36,694 nt of DNA from CAZFHA01 sp964518595 (GTDB taxonomy: Bacteria; Bacillota; Clostridia; Saccharofermentanales; Saccharofermentanaceae). The stretch's first letter is position 1. Each line of letters opens with the position of its first letter. The stretch is taken from positions 1-36,694 of the forward strand of contig CAZFHA010000029.1 in the NCBI GenBank assembly GCA_964518595.1, in the 5' to 3' direction. The notes beneath the pieces were generated by a model that did not search any database, was not told the DNA's origin, and saw only the letters and a program-made list of their open reading frames with translations. The translations under genes and the position numbers were made by a program. Shown piece after piece: positions 16,348-23,725 of the stretch.

Positions 16348-17463
16348 ATGACCACCCCCAAACCAACTATCTGTATCATTGGTGCTGGCTTAACCGGCTT
16401 AGTATGTGCTCGGGAATTATCCCGCAGTGGATTTAGTGTGCGTGTTGTTGAAGAACAGTCAACGGCGGGGGGCATGTTAACGTCTATGCGCCTGGGACAC
16501 GAATACATTGAAACGATTCCCCATCATGTAAGAAAGAGCGACAAGAAACTTATTCGCCTTTTTGAGGAGCTGGGCTTAGGTGATAAACTGGAATGGTTTG
16601 ACTCCTATTGGTACGGTCGGGTTAGCCGCCGAAAGCTAGGCTACTTATCCGGTGGTTTTCACGGCTTGGTGAGCGCATTAACCCAAGAGATTACCGACCA
16701 TGGCGGTTTAATTTACTACGGATACACCACCATGGACATCACTGCCCTTCCCACAGAACCGGAACAGATTTCTGGAACAATTAGCTCAAGAGAGCGGCAT
16801 AACGCCAAGCGTTATCAGATTTCTTGTATTTTGGCCGACTGCAGTACCGTTAAATTGGAAAGTGATCTAGTTCTCTTTACCGGCTCCTGCCGTAATTTTG
16901 CTCATATTACCCATGAGCTCCCTTTGGCTACTGAATATAGAGATGCTCTAATGGATGTAACCTATCAGGCTAATATCTGTCTTATGCTCCTTATGAAGAC
17001 CCAATTTACCGGCTGTTTTTCAAGGCCACTCCCCTTTGCCGCACCTTTTCAAAAGATTATTGAGCATACCAATTTAGTTGGGAAGCGGCGCTATGGTGGG
17101 CATGTGCTCTTCCTATCCGGTTCCTTTTCCACCAGCCATCCTCTTTGGACAGAATCCGATGCCGAGGTTTTTAAGATTTTTCTAAAACACTTACAGCAGA
17201 TGAGTCCTACTACTACCCGTCAAGATATACTTACCTGGCGCCTAAGCCGAACACGTTATGCTTTGCCGGTTAATCGGGCTTCCGAAGACTTGTTTTCTCC
17301 GCTGCCCGGACTTTACCTAAGTAGTCTCGCCATGGTTACAGTAGAGGATGATAAAACCGATGAATTCCGTATGAATGCTTGTATTGCCATGGCACTTAAA
17401 ACTGCTGATGCAATTATTACAACACATGGAAGGGGAATTTCCTATGACCGAGCTTCAGTCTGA
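16348..17463 (+). CDS. FAD-dependent amine-oxidase-like oxidoreductase
   Basis: 371 residues. The N-terminal dinucleotide-binding fold is CIIGAGLTGLVCARELSRSG, with the acidic residue at the end of the second strand (VRVVEEQ) and the GG doublet (STAGGMLTS) of the FAD-binding amine oxidase/protoporphyrinogen oxidase superfamily. IPHHVRKSDKKLIRLFEELG followed by LGDKLEW matches a branch found in glycan and isoprenoid-linked gene clusters. The C-terminal half carries the substrate-binding region and a closing FAD segment (LPGLYLSSLAMVTVEDDKTD). No membrane segment or signal is seen. It starts 8 bases after AAGGAG. Its last 20 bases overlap the start of the DUF2298 gene, which suggests translational coupling and a shared function. 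Substrate unknown. Confidence 0.82.
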   Translation: MTTPKPTICIIGAGLTGLVCARELSRSGFSVRVVEEQSTAGGMLTSMRLGHEYIETIPHHVRKSDKKLIRLFEELGLGDKLEWFDSYWYGRVSRRKLGYLSGGFHGLVSALTQEITDHGGLIYYGYTTMDITALPTEPEQISGTISSRERHNAKRYQISCILADCSTVKLESDLVLFTGSCRNFAHITHELPLATEYRDALMDVTYQANICLMLLMKTQFTGCFSRPLPFAAPFQKIIEHTNLVGKRRYGGHVLFLSGSFSTSHPLWTESDAEVFKIFLKHLQQMSPTTTRQDILTWRLSRTRYALPVNRASEDLFSPLPGLYLSSLAMVTVEDDKTDEFRMNACIAMALKTADAIITTHGRGISYDRASV

Positions 17464-20122
17464 GCCTAAGATACCCTCCACACTTCCTACTTTAGATCGT
17501 AAGCTAAAATTTTCCGCCTTTTTCCCGCTCTTGATTCCTGTTATTTTAGCTTTAGCTCTGTCCTTTCTCTTAAGAAAGGATCAGGGCTACTTTTTACTTT
17601 GGTGGTTTACCTTACTCCTTTTCGGTGTAGGTGCATTTCCAATAACAGCAGTGCTATTCAAGAATTTTAAGAGTCGTGGCTATGGCTTTTCCAAGGCCTT
17701 GGGCATTTTATGTGTCTCTTTTACCCTATGGACTTTAACCTATATCAGGCTTACCCCTTTTAGCCAGCCTTTTATCATTATTTTTTTACTGCTACTCTTC
17801 GCTTTTGCTTGGGGGCTCCCTTTTACCCGCCAAGCGGCGCTGGATGCCCTTTCGTCAAGGCAAACACTTAGCAATATTGCCTTGGAAGAAAGTCTTTTTG
17901 TGGGGGCGCTCTTTCTTTGGTGTGTAATAAAGGCCATGAATCCGGCGATTAATGGTGAAGAGAAGTTTATGGATTTTGCCTTTTTGAATTCTTTACTTCG
18001 CTATGATTCTCTGCCAGCCCTTGATCCTTGGCTGGCTGGCAGAACCATGAACTATTACTACTACGGTCAGTACATCTATGCCCTATTAACAAAGCTCTCC
18101 CAAATTCCATCGGGCATCGCCTATAATTTTTCTATGTGTACGGCTTTTGCCCTTTGTTTTACCATGGCCTACGCCCTTGGGTCTCTCTTTATGGAGGGTG
18201 CTCGGCTGATAAAAGGTAGGGAACAAAGTTTTATTCGAATTGGAGCCGGCTTATTAAGCGGACTCACAGTTGCACTTTTTGGTAATTCCCATGCCTTTTT
18301 CTACGACGAACATAGCTTGGGTAACCGGGTTTTACATTGGGCAAAAACCTTAGGTATTAATGTTGGTGAGACTACCGGCTTTTTTTATCCTGATTCAACT
18401 CGGTTTATTGGTTGGAATCCAGATAGTCGAGTCATGGATAGTGCCGGAAATATGATCAAGGATGGGGATTATACTATTCATGAATTTCCAGCCTATTCCT
18501 ACTTGTTGGGCGACTTACATGCCCACGTTATTAGCCTCATGGTTGTCATGCTTATCATCGCTATTCTATTTGTCTTCTATCAAAAAGCTAAGCACCCTCA
18601 AGGAGATGAACGGCTACTTAACCCCTTCCCTTCCAACTTTGGCCTATCAACCTTCTCCTTTAGTCTACGTCGAGAGTTTAAGGGTCTACTAAAACCGGAA
18701 CTCATCTGGGTAGCCATACTTTTAGGTATCGCTACGATGTGTAACTACTGGGATTTTTTAATTTACTTCATTGTAGGCTCCATGGTTCTCCTTATTTATC
18801 AGCTGAAGAGTTCTAAGTATTTTGCCACTTTTGTGGGTAGTTTTGCTTTTCTACTGCAAGTAGGCTTAATTTTTGTGGTCTACCTGAAGTTTTCATCCTC
18901 CGCCCCCCTTCACGTGCTCCTACAGTTACTTGTTTTGGTTGTAGCAAGTTTACTGTGTGCTCTGGCACCTTGCGCTTTGAGCCGAACAGGACTGGGGATG
19001 TCCTTTCTTTTTTCCATCTCTTCCTTGGCCGCTTTATCCTTTAATGCTAATTTTGATATGATTGCCAATAGCCTGGCTCGTACCGAGAACCAAAGTAAGC
19101 TTTGGCAGTTTTTAGTGGTTTGGTGGGTACATTTGCTCTTTGCGGTTATACTTATTTTAATTACCCTCTTCTCCTCCCGTGCCCGAAAATCCGCTACGCT
19201 GTATCAGGAGGAAACGGCTGCATCTTTAAGGCCTGTAGGCAGATTTTTCGCCAAGCTCCGTTCAACCGATATCTTTATGAGCGGACTGGCAGTGGTAGCT
19301 TTCTTAGTGCTCTTAGCACCGGAATTATTTTATGTTCGGGATATTTACGGCGGAAGCTATAAGCGCTCCAACACTATGTTTAAGTTCACCTTTGCAGCCT
19401 TTGTAATACTTTCATTAGTGATGGCTTATACGTATTTCCGAGTAATTGCTCTAAAAGTAGTAAAACGCAGCGGCTATATCGCTAAAATTATCCTAGTATG
19501 CTGTCTCACTCTTCTTCTGCTAATTCCAGGTCACTACCCCACTATAGCCATCCCTCAGCGCTCTGGAAGTATTAGTCTTGATCTCTATACAACAATTGAT
19601 GGTACGGCCGCTCTGCCTTATAGAAATAGTCCGCAAATCATCGATGGCGTTCCTGGTAATCTTAGTGGCTATGCTAGTGGGATTAACTGGTTAAACGAAA
19701 ATGTTCAGGGCTCGGTCAATATCTGCGAGGCCTTTGGCTATAGCTATACAGATTTCTGCGTGGTATCTGCTTATACCGGCCTTCCCACTATTATTGGTTG
19801 GCAGACCCATGAATGGTTGTGGCGTTTTCAAGGGATCGTTAATGAAAAGGGCGAGCTAGTAAATAATCCTACCAAACCGGATGTCTGGGCTGACATTATC
19901 ACTCCCCGCCAGACGGACATCCGCAAAATCTATACCAGTGGCAATCTAATGGAAGTCAAGGGTCTACTGGAACGTTATAACGTTACCTATCTTATAGTAG
20001 GCGACTTGGAGCGTGCCCAATTTAACACCACTGAAGATAGTTCGATTGACACAGCCTTTTTACAATCTTTAGGCGAAGTAGTTTTTGAAGAGGGTAGTTT
20101 TTCTATTATCAAAGTGGCTTAA
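17444..20122 (+). CDS. DUF2298 ('YYY'-motif) polytopic membrane protein, putative GT-C-like glycosyltransferase
   Basis: 892 residues with many hydrophobic helices through about residue 700, then a soluble C-terminal domain. The family hallmark RTMNYYYYGQYIYALL lies near residues 198-213. EFPAYSYLLGDLHAHVISL follows near 347-365 and YKRSNTMFKFTFAAF near 638-652. The C-terminal part has TIIGWQTHEWLWR and YNVTYLIVGDLERAQF, also typical. Known members were first described mainly in Chloroflexi and Archaea; the multi-helix plus extracytoplasmic domain layout suggests a lipid-phosphate-sugar-dependent glycosyltransferase, but activity is unproven. I chose the ATG at 17444 because GGAAGGGG lies 8 bases upstream; an in-frame ATG at 17375 would add 23 residues inside the preceding gene. 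It is coupled to the oxidoreductase gene. Confidence 0.83.
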   Translation: MTELQSEPKIPSTLPTLDRKLKFSAFFPLLIPVILALALSFLLRKDQGYFLLWWFTLLLFGVGAFPITAVLFKNFKSRGYGFSKALGILCVSFTLWTLTYIRLTPFSQPFIIIFLLLLFAFAWGLPFTRQAALDALSSRQTLSNIALEESLFVGALFLWCVIKAMNPAINGEEKFMDFAFLNSLLRYDSLPALDPWLAGRTMNYYYYGQYIYALLTKLSQIPSGIAYNFSMCTAFALCFTMAYALGSLFMEGARLIKGREQSFIRIGAGLLSGLTVALFGNSHAFFYDEHSLGNRVLHWAKTLGINVGETTGFFYPDSTRFIGWNPDSRVMDSAGNMIKDGDYTIHEFPAYSYLLGDLHAHVISLMVVMLIIAILFVFYQKAKHPQGDERLLNPFPSNFGLSTFSFSLRREFKGLLKPELIWVAILLGIATMCNYWDFLIYFIVGSMVLLIYQLKSSKYFATFVGSFAFLLQVGLIFVVYLKFSSSAPLHVLLQLLVLVVASLLCALAPCALSRTGLGMSFLFSISSLAALSFNANFDMIANSLARTENQSKLWQFLVVWWVHLLFAVILILITLFSSRARKSATLYQEETAASLRPVGRFFAKLRSTDIFMSGLAVVAFLVLLAPELFYVRDIYGGSYKRSNTMFKFTFAAFVILSLVMAYTYFRVIALKVVKRSGYIAKIILVCCLTLLLLIPGHYPTIAIPQRSGSISLDLYTTIDGTAALPYRNSPQIIDGVPGNLSGYASGINWLNENVQGSVNICEAFGYSYTDFCVVSAYTGLPTIIGWQTHEWLWRFQGIVNEKGELVNNPTKPDVWADIITPRQTDIRKIYTSGNLMEVKGLLERYNVTYLIVGDLERAQFNTTEDSSIDTAFLQSLGEVVFEEGSFSIIKVA

Positions 20123-20163
20123 AGATACCTTGATTTACATGACATAATAAGGAGATACAAACG

Positions 20164-20682
20164 ATGCAAAATGCCAAAACCAAAAAAATAGCACTATTGG
20201 GACTCCTCTTAGCTCTCATGATCGTCTTTGAACGCTTTCTAGGTATAAGAACGCCTATTTTAGCGATTACCTTTGCTTTCGTTCCCTTATCTATAATTGC
20301 TATTCTATATGGGCCATTTTTTGCCGCTGCTGCTGCCACAATTGCTGATCTACTGGGAATGCTACTCTTTCCCAGCGGACAGTATTTTTGGGGCTTTACT
20401 TTATCCGCAGCATTAACCGGATTAGTCTATGGTATTTTTCTTTATAAAAAGCCTAAAAAGCTCTGGCGCATCATTGCTGCTTGCCTAATCATATCACTGG
20501 GGATTAGTCTGGGGCTTAATTCCTTTTGGCTTTACCTGACCACAGGCAAAGCCTTTCTCGTCTTACTACAACCCCGTATCCTTCAGAATCTCATTGTGGT
20601 ACCTTTGCGAATTTTGGTTATTTATTTTCTTGTCTACCGCCTATTGAACTTGGTTAAGGCGGAGGAATACGTTCCTAAATGA
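20164..20682 (+). CDS. folT: Folate-type ECF transporter substrate-binding component
   Basis: A 172-residue membrane protein with about 5-6 helices. FERFLGIRTPILAITFAFVP and LLFPSGQYFWGFTLSAALTG, then YGIFLYKK and LGLNSFWLYLTTGKAFLVLL, match the FolT group of ECF S-components, which bind folate outside and deliver it with a shared energising module. AAGGAG lies 9 bases before the ATG. It is the last gene of the operon, 41 bases after the DUF2298 gene. No ecfA or ecfT gene is in the window, as expected for group II systems. Substrate assignment is by sequence resemblance only. Confidence 0.82.
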   Translation: MQNAKTKKIALLGLLLALMIVFERFLGIRTPILAITFAFVPLSIIAILYGPFFAAAAATIADLLGMLLFPSGQYFWGFTLSAALTGLVYGIFLYKKPKKLWRIIAACLIISLGISLGLNSFWLYLTTGKAFLVLLQPRILQNLIVVPLRILVIYFLVYRLLNLVKAEEYVPK

Positions 20683-20732
20683 TCAGGGTGCTAGCCCCAA
20701 AAGTAGATTAAGAATGATCAGAATCGCAAAAA

Positions 20733-20766
20733 GAAGGAGTCAAGAGTTAGTACTCTTGGCTCCTTC
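20733..20766 (-). terminator. Intrinsic terminator of the serC-serA operon
   Basis: GAAGGAGTCAAGAGT and ACTCTTGGCTCCTTC form a 15-bp stem with loop TAGT. The minus-strand tail is TTTTTGCG. The plus-strand tail (TCTGTAAT) is poorer, so it may act only weakly on the convergent folT transcript. Confidence 0.85.
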
Positions 20767-20816
20767 TCTGTAATCTGACGGATAATTTCTCTATGTTTAT
20801 TTCAATTATAATCAGC

Positions 20817-22424
20817 TCAAGAGAAATCTAATTGAGATACTCGTAAAACACCGGGAATTTCTCTTAATTGGTTGACGATCGCATCACTAATAGGCTCGTC
20901 AATAGAAATAAAGGATTGCGCCTTGTGAGAATCTATCTTTCTCCCCCAATGCATAGTAGCAATGTTAATGTTGTTTTCACCCAAGATAGAAGCTACTTTT
21001 CCGATGATACCTGGAATATCTTCGTTCTGCATAGCAATCACATTGGGAGCTAATTCAAAGTTCATTTGATAACCAAAGAAGGTTACCAGTACCTCAGTAT
21101 CAATCCCAAAGATAGTGCCGTTCACCCAAAGCTCCCGGTCATCTTCAGTAATAAATTTAACATTAATCAAATTATTATAGCGCTTAATCTGTGTAGTCTT
21201 ACTCTCTACAATCTCAATACCGCGTTCTTCGACAGCTTGACGCACATTAACAAAACTAATCCGATCTGAACAGAGTGCCGATAAAAATCCTTTCAGCACG
21301 GAGAGAGTCAAGATGCCTGTTTCCTGCTTGGCCAACTCTCCACGATAGACAATATCAATTTTTTTGACTGGAGTCTGCTCAGCTTGGTAGTAAATCTTAC
21401 CTAGCTTTTCTGCCAGAGAAATATAGGGGCGCAGTGCGGTCAAATTACCGGAAACCGCCGGCATATTAATAGCAGCTACCAACTCACCAGACAGAGCCTT
21501 AGCTACCAGCTCCGTGACGGCTGTGCCTACATTCTGATTAGCCTCATGAGAAGAAGCTCCTAAATGAGGAGTAACCACACAATTGGGCGCATGAAGTAAT
21601 GGATTATCATAATTCTGAACCCCAGGAGCCTTATCATAAGAGGGCTCGACATCAAATACATCAATACCCGCAGCTGCTACTTGACCTGAATGAAGAGCCT
21701 CGGCCAAGGCATTTTCGTTTACAAGACCTCCACGGGCGGCATTTACAATCCGAACTCCCTTCTTGCAGAGTGCCAGCTGAGGAGCATCAATCATGTTATA
21801 GGTTTCTTTATTCTTGGGTGTATGAAAAGTAATTAAATCTGAAATTTTTAAAAGATCTTCTAATTTGGGACAGTGTTTAACACCTAAGCGGTCAAAGTTA
21901 TCCTGAGGAATATACGGATCATAAGCGATAACCTCCATTCCGATGCCCTTTAATTTCCGAGCTACAATAGAGCCGATTCTACCTAATCCAATAATACCAG
22001 CAACTTTTCCTTCCAACTCATTGCCAATCATCTGGCCCCGTCTAAAATCATCCTGGTGGGCTTTACTGTCAGCCAAAGGAATATTTCTAAAGATCGCAAA
22101 AGCCAAGCCGACAGCCAGCTCTCCAGCGGCCATGATATTAGCCTCTGGAGTGTTAACCGCCAGAATACCTTGAGCGGTGCAGGCGTGAACATCAATATTA
22201 TCAATTCCATTACCAGCACGACCAACTACCTTAAGCTGGTTAGCATGACTCAATAAGTTCTTGTTCACTTGGGTCACACTCCGAACAATTAAGCCATCAT
22301 ATGGGGCTATAACCTCACAGAGGCCAGCTTCATCCAATCCTAATTTTTCATCTACAACGAACCCCTTGTCCCGTAAGTAATCTACCGATTCTTGAGCAAT
22401 TTTCTCTGTAATAAGTATCTTCAT
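20817..22424 (-). CDS. serA: D-3-phosphoglycerate dehydrogenase, long form
   Basis: 535 residues; catalyses NAD-dependent oxidation of 3-phosphoglycerate to 3-phosphohydroxypyruvate, the first step of serine synthesis. VVGRAGNGIDNIDVHAC, the Rossmann motif GIIGLGRIGSIVARKLKG (about residues 144-161), NAARGGLVNENAL and VTPHLGASSHEA (catalytic His) are all present. The middle region (about 320-455) is the allosteric substrate-binding domain, and a C-terminal ACT domain (MQNEDIPGIIGKVASILGENN onward, in part) suggests feedback by serine. The ATG is preceded by AAAAGGAG at 8 bases and overlaps the serC stop (ATGA), so the two are translationally coupled. Confidence 0.96.
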   Translation of the reverse strand: MKILITEKIAQESVDYLRDKGFVVDEKLGLDEAGLCEVIAPYDGLIVRSVTQVNKNLLSHANQLKVVGRAGNGIDNIDVHACTAQGILAVNTPEANIMAAGELAVGLAFAIFRNIPLADSKAHQDDFRRGQMIGNELEGKVAGIIGLGRIGSIVARKLKGIGMEVIAYDPYIPQDNFDRLGVKHCPKLEDLLKISDLITFHTPKNKETYNMIDAPQLALCKKGVRIVNAARGGLVNENALAEALHSGQVAAAGIDVFDVEPSYDKAPGVQNYDNPLLHAPNCVVTPHLGASSHEANQNVGTAVTELVAKALSGELVAAINMPAVSGNLTALRPYISLAEKLGKIYYQAEQTPVKKIDIVYRGELAKQETGILTLSVLKGFLSALCSDRISFVNVRQAVEERGIEIVESKTTQIKRYNNLINVKFITEDDRELWVNGTIFGIDTEVLVTFFGYQMNFELAPNVIAMQNEDIPGIIGKVASILGENNINIATMHWGRKIDSHKAQSFISIDEPISDAIVNQLREIPGVLRVSQLDFS

Positions 22425-23512
22425 AACTGCTTCTCCTTTTCAATTTCCATAATTGCTGTATCTAATGTATCTAGCAACTCAACTATATCTTCCCTACTAG
22501 TATCGGCCATATGGGCAATTCTAAAGGTACTGTCTTTTAATTTTCCATAGCCACCGGAAATCAAATAGCCTTGTTCAGCCATTTTCTGCTCCAGTACAGG
22601 AAATGGGATATCCCGGTCATTATGTACACAGGTAACTGTTACCGATAAATAATCTGGATTGGAGTAGAGGGCAAAATTCTTCTTAGCCCAAAGCCTAACC
22701 AGCTCTGCCATTTCTTGATGTCTAGCGCAGCGCACCGTCATTCCCTCTTCTAGAATACGAGATAGCTGGTAGTTTAGGGCAAACATCTGTGATAAGGCTG
22801 GAGTAGAAGGATATTGATACTTCTTCTCTTTAACAAAATTATATAGTTCCACGTAATCAAAGTATAGACCCCGATTAGGAATCGTCTCTGCCTTCTTAAT
22901 CGCCCGGTCACTTACGGAGGCAATTGCCATTCCCGGTGGCAGGCCTAAACATTTCTGCGTCGAAGTGATACAAACATCAATACCTAAGGCATCCACTGCT
23001 ATGTCATCGCCTCCAAGGGAGCTCACTGCATCAACACAGAAAATCACTTCCGGAAAAGACGTTAATACTTCGGCGATTTCTGCTAAGGAATTTCTCACGC
23101 CGGTAGCAGTCTCATTATGTGTAATGGTAATTAGGTCATACTTTCCCGTGGCCAAAGCTTCCTGAACCATGGCCTTGGTGGTGGGTTGCCCTAGGGGTGA
23201 AGAAAACAAATCGGCTTCAATCCCATTAGCTTTGCACATTTTATACCACCGGTCGCCAAAAGCACCAATAGAAAATACCGCTGCCCGCCGAGCAGTAAAA
23301 CAGCGCACAGCCCCTTCCATTAATCCACTGCCTGAGGAGGTGGAGAGTATAATTGTATTCTCAGTCTGCATAATCTTTTGCAGTTTACGGGAAATACTCT
23401 CTTGAAGCTGAGAGGCATCTTTGGTTCTGTGACCAATCATCGGATGCGACATTTGCTCTAACACATCTGACCTTACGTCAACGGGTCCGGGTATAAATAG
23501 TTTCTTTCGCAT
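22421..23512 (-). CDS. serC: Class V aminotransferase, phosphoserine aminotransferase type
   Basis: 363 residues of the PLP-dependent class V family (SerC / serine-pyruvate aminotransferase group). It starts KKLFIPGPVDVRSDVLEQMS, has STSSGSGLMEGAVRC for phosphate contact, Asp161 in VIFCVDAVSSLGGDD, and the PLP lysine in STQKCLGLPPG (Lys187). In this operon it most likely converts phosphohydroxypyruvate and glutamate to phosphoserine. I chose the ATG at 23512 because AAAAGGAGGG precedes it (about 12 bases); the longer in-frame ATG at 23566 would fall inside the -10 box of the promoter. It overlaps serA by 4 bases. An alanine-glyoxylate activity cannot be excluded from sequence. Confidence 0.9.
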   Translation of the reverse strand: MRKKLFIPGPVDVRSDVLEQMSHPMIGHRTKDASQLQESISRKLQKIMQTENTIILSTSSGSGLMEGAVRCFTARRAAVFSIGAFGDRWYKMCKANGIEADLFSSPLGQPTTKAMVQEALATGKYDLITITHNETATGVRNSLAEIAEVLTSFPEVIFCVDAVSSLGGDDIAVDALGIDVCITSTQKCLGLPPGMAIASVSDRAIKKAETIPNRGLYFDYVELYNFVKEKKYQYPSTPALSQMFALNYQLSRILEEGMTVRCARHQEMAELVRLWAKKNFALYSNPDYLSVTVTCVHNDRDIPFPVLEQKMAEQGYLISGGYGKLKDSTFRIAHMADTSREDIVELLDTLDTAIMEIEKEKQL

Positions 23513-23565
23513 GTAAAGACTAACCCTCCTTTTGGCTTTTGCAGAATACAGGAAATCTGCTTTCA

Positions 23566-23594
23566 ATTGTAAACGGATTTTGAAATTTTGACCA
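23566..23594 (-). promoter_or_regulatory. Promoter of serC-serA
   Basis: On the minus strand TGGTCA (23589-23594), 17-base spacer, TACAAT (23566-23571). The leader is about 45 bases, too short for a T-box or riboswitch. Confidence 0.6.
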
Positions 23595-23653
23595 GTCGCA
23601 AATAGAACAGCATTCTTTACGAGACCAGGCTTTTATTTATGCCAAAAATAAAA

Positions 23654-23687
23654 CACCTGCCCTGATTTTACTCTCTCAGGGCAGGTG
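23654..23687 (-). terminator. Intrinsic terminator after the PP2C-like/LysM-like gene
   Basis: CACCTGCCCTGA and TCAGGGCAGGTG form a perfect 12-bp stem around a 10-base loop, followed on the minus strand by TTTTATTTTTGG. It isolates the gene at 23726 from the serC promoter just downstream. Confidence 0.9.
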
Positions 23688-23725
23688 CTTAAATTTATTT
23701 CGATCAATACGGTCAAAGGGATTAG

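Noticed and set aside
20123..20163. Possible tetrahydrofolate riboswitch before folT
   Set aside because: The gap to the upstream gene is 41 bases, too short for the known THF aptamers.
23513..23653. Possible T-box or riboswitch before serC
   Set aside because: The leader from the predicted promoter is about 45 bases and shows no T-box sequence.
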